A stretch of DNA of 64,000 nt from Chitinophagales bacterium (lineage in GTDB: Bacteria > Bacteroidota > Bacteroidia > Chitinophagales > CAIODY01), in NCBI GenBank assembly GCA_947452995.1, contig CANGEV010000002.1:65172-129171 (forward strand), read 5' to 3'. The notes beneath the pieces are model-generated. The model had not been told where the DNA came from. It was given only the letters and a program-made list of their open reading frames with translations, and did no database searches. The position numbers were made by a program, and so were the translations under genes. Shown piece after piece: positions 16,729 to 25,806 of this stretch (position 1 is its first letter; each line of letters begins with the position of its first letter).

Positions 16729-18360
16729 TTAGAAGGTAGTGTTTAAAGTAAATTTCAATCCGCTAAACGCTGGTTCGTAACGGCAGACGCCTCCGGTACA
16801 AACGACGCCATCCACTTGCTTAACAAAAGCTAAGGTCAAGCGTGTAGAGTGTTCTGTGAAGGACGTGAAGCAATTATAGTAGTGTGCTTGCGGATGTAAA
16901 TTGTCTGGATTTTGCTTCACATTATACATGTCCGACAAGGCAAATGACCAACGCGGGGCGATGTTGAATTCAATCAAGCCAAAGGCCCAAGAACCATAGT
17001 CTTGTTTGGTGTCTTGATATTGACCTTCGATGCGAATAGACCGTTTTTCTGAAAAGCGGTGTGTCCATTCTGCAAAAGGCGTATAAGCTACCATGAGCGG
17101 ATCGAGCGGGTGTCCGCGATAAATTGCTAAGCTATAATTCATGTATTGAAAACCTACATCAAAATGATCGTTTTTTAGTTTTTTGATTTCTACTTCACCA
17201 GAAATTTCTTGATAGATTTTTTCTCCGTTAGGTAATTCAATGTGCGTGAAATTCGCACTCGTTTTAATTCCTTTTGTTGGGGTGTAGAAAACATCTCCTT
17301 CATAGGCCATTTCACCTAACTCCTGTGTGGCAGGCATATAGCGGGCCGGAAGACGCAATGAATTTTGTTTTGCTAAAGGCGGTTGGAAGGAAATCATCCC
17401 CTTTAATAATTGCTCATTCGGGGACGTACGGAACACGAAATGATCTGTTTTCTTCCATTGGGCCGTAACGCCAAATCCTTTTACCGAGTAGTTTAGAGAG
17501 GTGAACATCACTGATCCAGGTACATTAATAAGCTTACCAAGACTATTATAAATTGCTTCACTTGTTTTACCTGCGTATTCACCATACCAACTGAAATTAC
17601 CCCAGTTCAAGGTATTGTAGAAGGAATATGCATAGGTGTTGTATTTTGGAATAAAGCGATCGATATAGTTTCCAGAGGAGTCGAGGGTTGTATATGAGTT
17701 GATAGTTGTAACGATAGCCGCCATACTATTGGCATCTAAGGTACGGTTGACGATAGATGCGCCAGGTGTCATTTGAACAGCACCGAAATCAAGAAAATAC
17801 TCTGCATTCGCACCTTTGATTACAGGATTATAGGTCGTAAATAAATTCTTTTGACGGCCGGTAAATGCTTTAATATAAAGGTTGTCGTGCAAGAACTTTC
17901 CTTTCACTTGAAAGCCAAAAGTGGAGTTGTCGATACCTAATCCGCGATCTTCATAAGAACGATAAACTATACCACTTCCAAATTGGTCATAAAAATAACC
18001 GCCGGTAATTGTAATGCCGTTGTTGAGCTCTTTTGAAGCGTTCCAAAAGCCAATTCCTTGCGCAGAGTAGTTTTGAGAGGGGTTATGTAGATTTGAGTTG
18101 TTAAACAAATCAAAGCGCACATTTGCGGTAAAGCCATTATTGGATGCATAGTTTAGGTTTAACCAACCTTCGCCGCCACTGCGTACGTTATCATACAGCG
18201 GATTACCAGCCGCTCCGATAGTAGAGTCGCGTTGATAAAAGTTTTGGTTGAGCTGAAAGCTGCCGCCGATATGTCCGCCACTCGGTAAAAGTTGGTTTTG
18301 TGCCTGCGAAGCTAAGGCGCAAAAGCCTAAAAATAGGGTTGATAGTATTCTAAAACGCAT
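16729..18360 (-). CDS. DUF6029-like outer-membrane beta-barrel protein
   Basis: Predicted outer-membrane protein of 543 residues with a signal peptide (to CALASQAQ) and strongly alternating aromatic strands throughout (GWLNLNYASNNGFTANVRFDLFNNS). It ends in a Phe (FTLNTTF), as outer-membrane barrels do for BAM recognition. Gene order next to an Omp28-like lipoprotein matches the family recorded as DUF6029 in Bacteroidota; that label is from memory. Substrate and function are unknown. A CTGGVC segment near the end contains two cysteines that could form a disulfide. Confidence 0.75.
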   Translation of the reverse strand: MRFRILSTLFLGFCALASQAQNQLLPSGGHIGGSFQLNQNFYQRDSTIGAAGNPLYDNVRSGGEGWLNLNYASNNGFTANVRFDLFNNSNLHNPSQNYSAQGIGFWNASKELNNGITITGGYFYDQFGSGIVYRSYEDRGLGIDNSTFGFQVKGKFLHDNLYIKAFTGRQKNLFTTYNPVIKGANAEYFLDFGAVQMTPGASIVNRTLDANSMAAIVTTINSYTTLDSSGNYIDRFIPKYNTYAYSFYNTLNWGNFSWYGEYAGKTSEAIYNSLGKLINVPGSVMFTSLNYSVKGFGVTAQWKKTDHFVFRTSPNEQLLKGMISFQPPLAKQNSLRLPARYMPATQELGEMAYEGDVFYTPTKGIKTSANFTHIELPNGEKIYQEISGEVEIKKLKNDHFDVGFQYMNYSLAIYRGHPLDPLMVAYTPFAEWTHRFSEKRSIRIEGQYQDTKQDYGSWAFGLIEFNIAPRWSFALSDMYNVKQNPDNLHPQAHYYNCFTSFTEHSTRLTLAFVKQVDGVVCTGGVCRYEPAFSGLKFTLNTTF

Positions 18361-18529
18361 TTTTATAAGGTATAAACATTCAAAAATACGAAAAATCAGG
18401 CGATTTTTGTAGGCTTTTATGTATTATCAAGCCGCTTTTGAGAAAATCATAAAAGCCTTGCTTTTCAAGGTATTTTGTCCTTGTTTTTTAGTTTTTTTTA
18501 AGGAACTTTTTAACTTTGTCCTCCTTGCC

Positions 18530-18537
18530 TAATTTTG
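18530..18537 (+). promoter_or_regulatory. -7 element for smc
   Basis: TAATTTTG matches TAnnTTTG fully and lies 26 nt before the GTG start of smc. A T-rich block (CTTTTT, around 18506-18511) stands about 19 nt upstream as a possible -33 region. Confidence 0.5.
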
Positions 18538-18562
18538 GCAAAAAGCTAAAATCATTCTCTCC

Positions 18563-21500
18563 GTGAAACTGACATCTCTTGAAGTAAAAGGATTCAAAAG
18601 CTTCGCCGACAAAACCGTCGTTCATTTCAATGAAAATATGACAGGTATTGTTGGTCCGAACGGTTGTGGTAAATCCAATGTCGTAGATGCAATCCGTTGG
18701 GTTATCGGCGAACAAAAAGCGCGAATGTTGCGATCCAACAAAATGGAGGATCTCATCTTCAACGGTTCCAAATCCCGTCACGCTAGTCAATTAGCCGAAG
18801 TGTCGCTTACCTTCGAGAACGACCAACAGCGCCTCGGAACAGAATTTAGCACTGTTCGAATTACCCGTATGTATTTCCGCGATGGCGAATCCGAATATCG
18901 TATCAACGATGTGCCTTGTCGATTAAAGGATATTCATAATCTCTTCTTAGATACAGGTGTAAGCTCCGATTCATACGCGATTATCGAGTTGAAGATGATT
19001 GAAGAAATTATCACCGATAAGGAAAATTCACGTCGTCATTTATTCGAACAAGCTGCCGGTATTTCAAAGTTCAAAGAGCGTAAGAAAGAAACGATTTCAA
19101 AATTAGAATCAACGCAAGGGGATCTAAATCGTGTGGAAGATTTATTGTTTGAAATTGAAGGGAATCTTAAAAACTTAGAGAACCAGGCGAAGAAAACGAA
19201 GAAATATTACGAGTTGAAGGAAGTCTATAAGCAAGATAGCATCGAGCTTGCAGCCTTTAACGTCGTTCAGTACAAAGAGCAATTTGAAGCGATTAATGGG
19301 CAGCAGGAGCAGGAGACAGAACGCCGCGCACAAATGGAAGTGGAATTGCAACAAATGGAAACCGCTTTACTGGCGGAGAAAAATGTATTAACCGAACAAG
19401 AGCGCGAAGTAGCCCAAAAGCAAAAAGACTTCAACGAACTTTTAACATTAATTGCAGGAAAGGAAGGGGAGAAAAAAGTAGCCGAAGAGAAAAGTAAATT
19501 CTTGCAAGAAAAACAAAGTACGCTCAGCGATCAGATAAAAACGAATCAAAGCACGCTCGCGGTATTAGAAGAGGAGGTGCAAAGAGCCAATACCCGTCGG
19601 GAGGAAATTCACGTTGTGCTTTCCACTGCGCAGGAATCTTTAGAAGAAGCTAAAGCAAAGCTAGATGGCGTTCGTGCCGAACACGATCAAAAGCGTAAAG
19701 CCCTTGCAGACGAAAATCAACGCAAGCAAATCGTCGATAAACAATATTTTGAGGTAGAGAAAGAAGTGGCCGTTAAAGATGCGCAGAAGAATAGCTTGAC
19801 CAATGAAATCAATCAAGGTACGCAATGGATGAGCACCACTGCCGAACAGAAGCTAGAGTTGGAGAAACAACTTTCACAGTTAACGGAAGAAGTTGCGGTA
19901 TTAGATGCAGCTTTTAAAGAAGCAGAGGCACAAGAACAAGGCTTACAGCAACAGGTTCGCCAAACACGCGATGAACTCGACAAACTACGTCAAGAACTTG
20001 CTTTGGTGGCACGTACACTCGATCAAAAGCAAAACGAATACAACCTTACGAAGAGTATGGTTGATAAATTGGAAGGCTTTCCAGACTCTATCAAATTCTT
20101 AAAACAACAAGCAGATTTTCCTAAAGATGCGCCGCTTTTGAGTGATATCATTGCTGTAAAAGAAGAATATAAGGCAGCTGTAGAAAATCTATTGGAACCG
20201 TATCTGAACTATTATGTAGTGAATGCCCTTGGCGACGCTATTCGTGCGGTGAACAGCTTGAGCGATGCTAAAAAAGGAAAGGCAAATTTCTTTATTTTAG
20301 AAGAGCTGAAAGATTTTAGAACCGATGGAAAGCTAATCAATAACGCATTCTCAGCCTTAAGTATCACTGAAGCAGATGCGCGCTATCAAAATCTGATTCA
20401 TTATTTATTAGGAAAAGTTTACTTCGTCGATGCCATTGAGGAAGCGCCAGTAAAGGAAAATCCTGACTGCTTATTTTTGACGACCAACGCGCAATATCAA
20501 CGGAGTCGCTTTTCATTAAGCGGAGGTAGCGTAGGATTGTTTGAAGGAAAGCGTTTGGGACGATTGAAGAACTTGGAAAAGTTAGCAGAGGAAATTGAGA
20601 TTTTACAAAAGGATGTTGCTGCGAAGGATACTGGCATTAAAGAGGCACAGGAGAAATTGGGTACGCTCAATCAAGCATTGCAAGGCTTCAATTTGAATGC
20701 ACAACGTAATGCGGTGAATCAAAAAAATAATGCGCTCATTACCGTAAAAACGAAATTGGAGAATGTCTCTTTACAGACAAAGACTAATGAAGAGCGTCAA
20801 GCTGTTTTGAAGGAGAAAATTGAAGCAGTAGAAGCCGATCAAAAGGTTCAATCAGAGAAGTTAGAAGCCTTACGCACAGAGCGTGATGCGTTTCAATTGC
20901 GTGTCGATGAGTTGACAATAGCCTATAATGATGCGAACGCTAAGTTGCAATCGGAGTCGGAAGCGTTTAACCAAACGAATATTAGTTTTATCCAACAGCA
21001 AAATCAATTGCAGACGATAGAGCAGGAGTTACAGTTTAAACAAAATCAAATCAAGAGTTTGCAGACACAGTCTGAAAACTATATGCAGCAGTTGGCTGGT
21101 GCTGATGTGGAGATTGCGCAATTGCTGAGCAATATTGAACTAGTTACGAAAGAATTGAATGCGATGTTTGAAGGTCGCGACGCGCAGCAAATCGCGTTAA
21201 GTGCCATTGAGCAGGCGTTTGCCGGTAATCGTGCGGTGATGGAGGAGAAGGAAAATCAATTCCGTTCTTTGCAGAAGAGTAAGGAGCTATTGGATCAGGT
21301 ATTGAATGATATCAAGGATAAGAATAATAATTTACGTCTGCAGATGAGTTCATTGCGCGAGCGTTTGAATCTCGAGTTCCAAATTGAAATCGAGACTTTA
21401 ATTGAGCGCGGACCGAATCCTGAATTGAATTTTGAGGAATTGCAAAAAGAGGTTGCTAAGAATAAGGAGCGTATTGATAAGTTTGGAGAAATCAATCCGA

Positions 21501-22087
21501 TGGCGGTAGAAGCCTTTGAAGAGATGAATACGCGTTATCAATTTATTATTGGCCAGAAGAATGATTTGGTGTCGGCTAAAACGGCGCTTGAACAAACCAT
21601 GGCGGAAATTGAGTCTTCAGCGAGTGAGAAGTTTATGGCAGCTTTCACGCAGATTAAAGCCAACTTTATCGATGTATTCCAAAAATTGTTCAACGAGGGC
21701 GATCAATGTGATTTGTATTTAGAGAATCCAAACGATGTTTTAGATAGTCGTATTGAGGTGGTTGCGAAGCCGAAGGGTAAGCGTCCGAGCACGATTACAC
21801 AGTTGTCGGGAGGGGAGAAGGCGCTTACAGCGATTGCTTTGTTGTTCTCTTTATATTTATTGAAACCCGCACCATTCTGCGTACTAGATGAGGTGGATGC
21901 ACCGTTGGATGATAATAACGTGGGCAAGTTCAATAATATGATCCGCGAGTTTAGTAATAAATCGCAGTTTATTATTGTAACGCACAATAAGAGCACGATG
22001 GCTAGCGTAGACGTAATCTATGGGGTTACGATGACGGAGCCGGGGGTTTCTCGTTTGGTGCCAGTAGATTTCCGGAGTTTGAATTAA
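18563..22087 (+). CDS. smc: Chromosome segregation ATPase SMC
   Basis: Core subunit of the SMC-ScpAB condensin that organises and separates chromosomes. The N-terminal Walker A (GPNGCGKSNVVDAIRWV) and C-terminal signature (LSGGEKAL) and Walker B (CVLDEVDAPLDD) are intact, and the ends form one ATPase head. Two long coiled coils (about residues 165-495 and 665-1010) flank the hinge (about 505-650, with FPDSIKFLKQ and SLSGGSVGLFEGKRLGR). Length (1174) is normal. The start is GTG; it is supported by the MKLTSLEVKGFKSF consensus beginning. ScpA and ScpB are not in the window. A strong terminator follows. Confidence 0.97.
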   Translation: MKLTSLEVKGFKSFADKTVVHFNENMTGIVGPNGCGKSNVVDAIRWVIGEQKARMLRSNKMEDLIFNGSKSRHASQLAEVSLTFENDQQRLGTEFSTVRITRMYFRDGESEYRINDVPCRLKDIHNLFLDTGVSSDSYAIIELKMIEEIITDKENSRRHLFEQAAGISKFKERKKETISKLESTQGDLNRVEDLLFEIEGNLKNLENQAKKTKKYYELKEVYKQDSIELAAFNVVQYKEQFEAINGQQEQETERRAQMEVELQQMETALLAEKNVLTEQEREVAQKQKDFNELLTLIAGKEGEKKVAEEKSKFLQEKQSTLSDQIKTNQSTLAVLEEEVQRANTRREEIHVVLSTAQESLEEAKAKLDGVRAEHDQKRKALADENQRKQIVDKQYFEVEKEVAVKDAQKNSLTNEINQGTQWMSTTAEQKLELEKQLSQLTEEVAVLDAAFKEAEAQEQGLQQQVRQTRDELDKLRQELALVARTLDQKQNEYNLTKSMVDKLEGFPDSIKFLKQQADFPKDAPLLSDIIAVKEEYKAAVENLLEPYLNYYVVNALGDAIRAVNSLSDAKKGKANFFILEELKDFRTDGKLINNAFSALSITEADARYQNLIHYLLGKVYFVDAIEEAPVKENPDCLFLTTNAQYQRSRFSLSGGSVGLFEGKRLGRLKNLEKLAEEIEILQKDVAAKDTGIKEAQEKLGTLNQALQGFNLNAQRNAVNQKNNALITVKTKLENVSLQTKTNEERQAVLKEKIEAVEADQKVQSEKLEALRTERDAFQLRVDELTIAYNDANAKLQSESEAFNQTNISFIQQQNQLQTIEQELQFKQNQIKSLQTQSENYMQQLAGADVEIAQLLSNIELVTKELNAMFEGRDAQQIALSAIEQAFAGNRAVMEEKENQFRSLQKSKELLDQVLNDIKDKNNNLRLQMSSLRERLNLEFQIEIETLIERGPNPELNFEELQKEVAKNKERIDKFGEINPMAVEAFEEMNTRYQFIIGQKNDLVSAKTALEQTMAEIESSASEKFMAAFTQIKANFIDVFQKLFNEGDQCDLYLENPNDVLDSRIEVVAKPKGKRPSTITQLSGGEKALTAIALLFSLYLLKPAPFCVLDEVDAPLDDNNVGKFNNMIREFSNKSQFIIVTHNKSTMASVDVIYGVTMTEPGVSRLVPVDFRSLN

Positions 22088-22109
22088 TTTTTTTAGGATG
22101 TTATAAGCA

Positions 22110-22155
22110 CAGAAAGCCCTCGAATCAATGATTCGAGGGCTTTCTGTTTGTTTTT
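22110..22155 (+). terminator. Rho-independent terminator after smc
   Basis: An almost perfect 18-bp inverted repeat (CAGAAAGCCCTCGAATCA / TGATTCGAGGGCTTTCTG) is followed by TTTGTTTTT. Its AAGCCCTCG/CGAGGGCTT core is the same as in the terminator at 51737. Confidence 0.93.
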
Positions 22156-22209
22156 ATCGATTTAGGGTCAAAAGATGAAAAAATAAGCCCCTTTTTCTAT
22201 TTTTCTGTG

Positions 22210-22217
22210 TACCTTTG
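22210..22217 (+). promoter_or_regulatory. -7 element for korAB
   Basis: TACCTTTG is a full match to TAnnTTTG, 82 nt upstream of the korA ATG. The -33 region is only T-rich (CTTTTTCTATTTTTC). The predicted leader of roughly 75-80 nt is longer than for most genes here. Confidence 0.55.
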
Positions 22218-22299
22218 CACGTCATTTTACAGGTGAGTTAGGTGAAAATGAACTACTTTCTCATTTGTTTGTTGTTAGAAAAATAGAAAACCAATTGAA

Positions 22300-24156
22300 A
22301 TGTCAGCCACTATTGAAAAATTAAGTGAAGTGGTCATCAAGTTTGCCGGTGACTCGGGAGACGGTATGCAATTGACCGGTGGTCAATTTACGAACGCTGC
22401 CGCATTGTATGGTAACGATTTAGCGACTTTCCCGGACTATCCGGCGGAAATCCGTGCTCCACAAGGTACTATTCCTGGGGTGTCTGGCTTCCAGTTGCAT
22501 TTTAGCTCGAACGAGGTATATACACCGGGCGACTATTGTGACGTGTTAGTAGCTATGAACGCTGCTGCATTGAAAGCTAACTTGAAGAATCTTAAAAAGG
22601 GTGGTATCATCATCGCGAACACTGATGGATATGATACTAAAAACCTTCGTCTTGCGAACTATCCTGATGGTGTTAATCCATTAGAAGATGGCTCTCTTGA
22701 TGGATATAAAGTCTATAAAATCGACGTTACCCGTCTGACACGTGAGTCTTTGGCTGAAGTGGCAGGATTGGGTATGAAAGAGAAGGATCGTTCTAAGAAC
22801 ATGTTCGTGTTGGGCTTCCTATATTGGATGTACAACCGTAATATGGACTTTACTATCAACTTCTTGAATGAGAAGTTTGGCAAGAAGCCAGATATTTTAG
22901 AGGCGAACTTGCGCGTATTGAAAGCTGGTTATAACTACGGCGATACTACTGAAACCTTCATGAATCGTTATGATGTACCGAAGGCGAAAGTAGAAGCAGG
23001 TACTTATCGTAGTATTATGGGTAACCAAGCGGTTGCAATCGGTTTTGTAGCTGCTGCACAACAAGCGAACTTACCTTTGTTCTTAGCTTCTTATCCTATC
23101 ACTCCTGCAACAGATATTTTGCACGACTTGTCGAAGTATAAAAACTTCGGCGTTGAGACGATGCAATGTGAAGATGAAATCGCTTCTATTTGTGCCGCAA
23201 TTGGTGCCTCATATGGTGGTCATCTTGCAATTACTACATCTTCTGGTCCTGGTATCGCTTTGAAAGGTGAAGCAATGGGCTTGGCTGTGATGATGGAATT
23301 ACCTTTGGTAGTGGTGAACATCCAACGTGGTGGACCGTCTACCGGTTTGCCAACAAAAACAGAACAAGCAGATTTGTTACAAGCTATTTACGGTCGTAAT
23401 GGGGAGTGCCCGATGATCGTTATTTCTTGTAGCACGCCTTCTGACTGTTTCGATGTTGCAATTGAAGCTTCTCGTTTGAGCTTGGAACATATGACACCAG
23501 TTATGTTGTTGAGTGATGGTTATATCGCGAATGGTGCAGAACCATGGAAGTTCCCTAAGGCAGCTGATTTACCGACGATCAACGTGAAGTTCAAGACTGG
23601 TTTGGAAGAAGGTGAAGAGAAATATTTGCCTTACAAGCGTAATGAAAAATTAGCACGTGCTTGGGTATTGCCTGGTACGCCTGATATGCAACACCGTTTG
23701 GGTGGTTTGGAGAAAGATTTCTTGACAGGTGCCGTTTCTTACGATGCGGAGAACCACGAAAGAATGGTGAAGGTTCGTCAAGCAAAAGTTGATAATGTAG
23801 CTGACTATATCCCTGCTCAAAAAATTGAGGTGGGTGCAGAAAAAGGTAAAGTACTTGTGCTTGGATGGGGATCTACTTATGGTTCTATCAAGTCGACTGT
23901 TTTGGAGTTAATCGCAGAAGGACATTCAGTGTCACATGCGCACGTACGTTATATGAACCCACTTCCGAAGAATTTAGGTGATTTGATTAAGCAATTCGAT
24001 CATGTATTGATTCCGGAAATTAACAACGGACAGTTTATCAAAATCGTTCGTGATAAGTTCTTGGTAGATGCTAAAGGCTATAACAAAATTCAAGGAACGC
24101 CAATTTCTAAGACAGAATTGAAATCGTTCATTATTGAAAATTACTTCTCTAAATAA
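22300..24156 (+). CDS. korA: 2-oxoacid:ferredoxin oxidoreductase, fused gamma-alpha subunit
   Basis: With KorB it makes succinyl-CoA from 2-oxoglutarate (or acts on a related 2-oxoacid) while reducing ferredoxin. The first about 190 residues are the gamma domain (KFAGDSGDGMQLTGGQF, LATFPDYPAEIRAPQGT). The alpha part starts near residue 230 with GNQAVAIGFVAAAQQA, then YPITPATDILHDL and the CoA/TPP-facing ISTSSGPG-like ITTSSGPGIALKGE. The fused form of about 618 residues is typical of aerobic Bacteroidota. korB starts 28 nt downstream. Substrate choice (2-oxoglutarate rather than pyruvate) is inferred from the two-gene form. Confidence 0.94.
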   Translation: MSATIEKLSEVVIKFAGDSGDGMQLTGGQFTNAAALYGNDLATFPDYPAEIRAPQGTIPGVSGFQLHFSSNEVYTPGDYCDVLVAMNAAALKANLKNLKKGGIIIANTDGYDTKNLRLANYPDGVNPLEDGSLDGYKVYKIDVTRLTRESLAEVAGLGMKEKDRSKNMFVLGFLYWMYNRNMDFTINFLNEKFGKKPDILEANLRVLKAGYNYGDTTETFMNRYDVPKAKVEAGTYRSIMGNQAVAIGFVAAAQQANLPLFLASYPITPATDILHDLSKYKNFGVETMQCEDEIASICAAIGASYGGHLAITTSSGPGIALKGEAMGLAVMMELPLVVVNIQRGGPSTGLPTKTEQADLLQAIYGRNGECPMIVISCSTPSDCFDVAIEASRLSLEHMTPVMLLSDGYIANGAEPWKFPKAADLPTINVKFKTGLEEGEEKYLPYKRNEKLARAWVLPGTPDMQHRLGGLEKDFLTGAVSYDAENHERMVKVRQAKVDNVADYIPAQKIEVGAEKGKVLVLGWGSTYGSIKSTVLELIAEGHSVSHAHVRYMNPLPKNLGDLIKQFDHVLIPEINNGQFIKIVRDKFLVDAKGYNKIQGTPISKTELKSFIIENYFSK

Positions 24157-24184
24157 TTGTCGAAACAGCGCAAAATAAATTAAC

Positions 24185-25204
24185 ATGAGTACAGCAGCAG
24201 TTTTAACAGCTAAAGATTTCGCTAACGAATTAGATATCCGTTGGTGTCCAGGATGTGGTGATTATTCCATCCTAAAACAAGTACAAACCGTTCTTCCACA
24301 AATTGGTGCTTCGATAGAAAACACTGTTTTTGTGAGTGGTATCGGTTGTTCTAGTCGTTTCCCATATTACATGAATACGTATGGATTGCATACCATTCAC
24401 GGTCGTGCAACCGCAGTAGCTTCAGGTTTGAAGGCTTCTCGCCCTGATTTAGATGTTTGGATAATCTCTGGTGACGGAGACTCTATGTCGATCGGTGCTG
24501 GCCATACTATCCACCTTTTGCGTCGTAACCTAAACGTAAATATGTTGGTATTCAACAACCAAATTTATGGTTTGACGAAAGGACAGTATTCTCCAACTTC
24601 GGAAGAAAATAAAGTTACAAAGTCGTCTCCAATGGGCTCTATTGATCACCCATTCAACCCAGCCGCTTTGGCTTTGGGTGCCGACGCTAGCTTTGTTGCT
24701 CGTTCGATGGATCGTGATCCTAAACATCTTCAAGAAATGTTGAAGCGTGCCTATAATCACAAAGGAACTTCTTTCTTGGAGATCTATCAAAACTGTAACA
24801 TCTTTAACGATGGTGCTTTTGAAATCTTTACAGAGAAGAGCTCTAAGAAAATGCAAACATTGTTCGTAGAACAAGGCAAACCATTAATCTTCGGCGAAAA
24901 CAATGAATTAGGTATTAAGTTAGATGGCTTCAAACCCGTTGTCGTTAACTTGAACGAAGGTCATTCAATCGACGAATTATGGATCCACGATGAGAAAGAC
25001 TTAAGCAAGGCTTCTATCTTGGTTCGTATGTTCGACAACCCAATGTTAGAAGGTGATCATTTACCACGTCCTTTTGGCGTGTTCTATGTAAACGAACGTC
25101 CTACCTACGAATCTGCGTTCCACAACCAAATCGCAAGCGCTAAAGGCAAAAAAGCTGAATTAGATGCTTTGATCGCTGGTAAAGAAACGTGGACTGTGGC
25201 TTAA
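24185..25204 (+). CDS. korB: 2-oxoacid:ferredoxin oxidoreductase, beta subunit
   Basis: Thiamine-diphosphate-binding subunit and partner of KorA. The cluster/TPP motif RWCPGCGDYSIL lies near the N-terminus, with the TPP/Mg motif ISGDGDSMSIGAGH and the following NNQIYGLTKGQYSPT around residues 96-140. The third cysteine of the usual 4Fe-4S set is plausible in the QNCNIFND segment. Length 339 is normal. It is the last gene of the operon, followed by a micro-repeat block and then a terminator. Confidence 0.95.
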   Translation: MSTAAVLTAKDFANELDIRWCPGCGDYSILKQVQTVLPQIGASIENTVFVSGIGCSSRFPYYMNTYGLHTIHGRATAVASGLKASRPDLDVWIISGDGDSMSIGAGHTIHLLRRNLNVNMLVFNNQIYGLTKGQYSPTSEENKVTKSSPMGSIDHPFNPAALALGADASFVARSMDRDPKHLQEMLKRAYNHKGTSFLEIYQNCNIFNDGAFEIFTEKSSKKMQTLFVEQGKPLIFGENNELGIKLDGFKPVVVNLNEGHSIDELWIHDEKDLSKASILVRMFDNPMLEGDHLPRPFGVFYVNERPTYESAFHNQIASAKGKKAELDALIAGKETWTVA

Positions 25205-25286
25205 TGAATGGTTAATGATGAATAGTGAATAGTGAATAGTGAATAGTGAATAACTGACTTCACTATAAAATATTCAATCAAATAAT
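25205..25286. repeat. GAATAGT tandem micro-repeat block
   Basis: Directly after korB the sequence has four tandem GAATAGT units and a partial fifth (about 25220-25252), preceded by GAATGGTTAATGATG. The same GTGAATAGTGAA wording occurs at 9157 and, on the other strand, at 29108-29137. No coding capacity is credible here. Confidence 0.75.
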
Positions 25287-25322
25287 AAAAATCCTCTTGC
25301 GGCTTCGTGAGAGGATTTTTTA
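25287..25322. terminator. Terminator between korB and the small membrane gene
   Basis: AAAAATCCTCT pairs with AGAGGATTTTT around loop TGCGGCTTCGTG, with T's after it on + and A's before it, so it could work in both directions. Confidence 0.85.
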
Positions 25323-25356
25323 TTAATTAAGAATTAAGAATTAAGAATTACGAATT
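25323..25356. repeat. AATTAAG tandem micro-repeat
   Basis: About three tandem copies of AATTAAG (25325-25349) lead into GAATTACGAATTC. An equivalent block follows queD at 37046. Confidence 0.65.
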
Positions 25357-25401
25357 CGGTTTCGATTTCGATAAGTTTCATAAACTTTAGAAGTTGATTC
25401 T

Positions 25402-25806
25402 TTAATTCTTCTTAAATAGCTTGCCATAAAGCCATACAAGGCCGAATAAGACAATTCCATACACGATGCTAATTACAGTAGACATGATAAACATCGTAAT
25501 TTTAAAGCCTTTTTCCATCGTAGCCTGATATAACAAATCCGGGCGATGTTGCAGGTAACTCGACCAGAACACATTGTGGATGATTAGCAAAGTAAAACCT
25601 TGACAAATACCCATCCAAAGGCTGTATAAGAAGATGCGGTCGTTCTTTAATTTGATTTGTGCATAAGCACTTAAAATAAGCGCTGGAAGCCATAACAAAC
25701 CTTCAGTTTGCGTGGTGAAGTGATTGGTCGTAGCCAAACCAATAAAGGCGCCAATTAATAAACTTAGAATACTGAGTGAACGGAAATGTGTTTGATTGTT
25801 TACCAT
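25402..25806 (-). CDS. Small four-helix membrane protein (DUF4199-like)
   Basis: Inner-membrane protein of 134 residues with four hydrophobic segments (about 11-28, 34-50, 62-82, 103-127). The pattern and a charged KNDR loop resemble Bacteroidota DUF4199 proteins, but this is a weak match by eye. The track start 29 codons upstream runs through the end of aroC; the real start is the ATG at 25806 inside the last aroC codons (ATGGTAA overlap, 7 nt), implying translational coupling with aroC. Function unknown. Confidence 0.7.
   Translation of the reverse strand: MVNNQTHFRSLSILSLLIGAFIGLATTNHFTTQTEGLLWLPALILSAYAQIKLKNDRIFLYSLWMGICQGFTLLIIHNVFWSSYLQHRPDLLYQATMEKGFKITMFIMSTVISIVYGIVLFGLVWLYGKLFKKN

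Noticed and set aside
25205-25356. Possible CRISPR-like array of short direct repeats
   Set aside because: Units are 7 bp, directly abutting with no spacers, and no cas gene is present.
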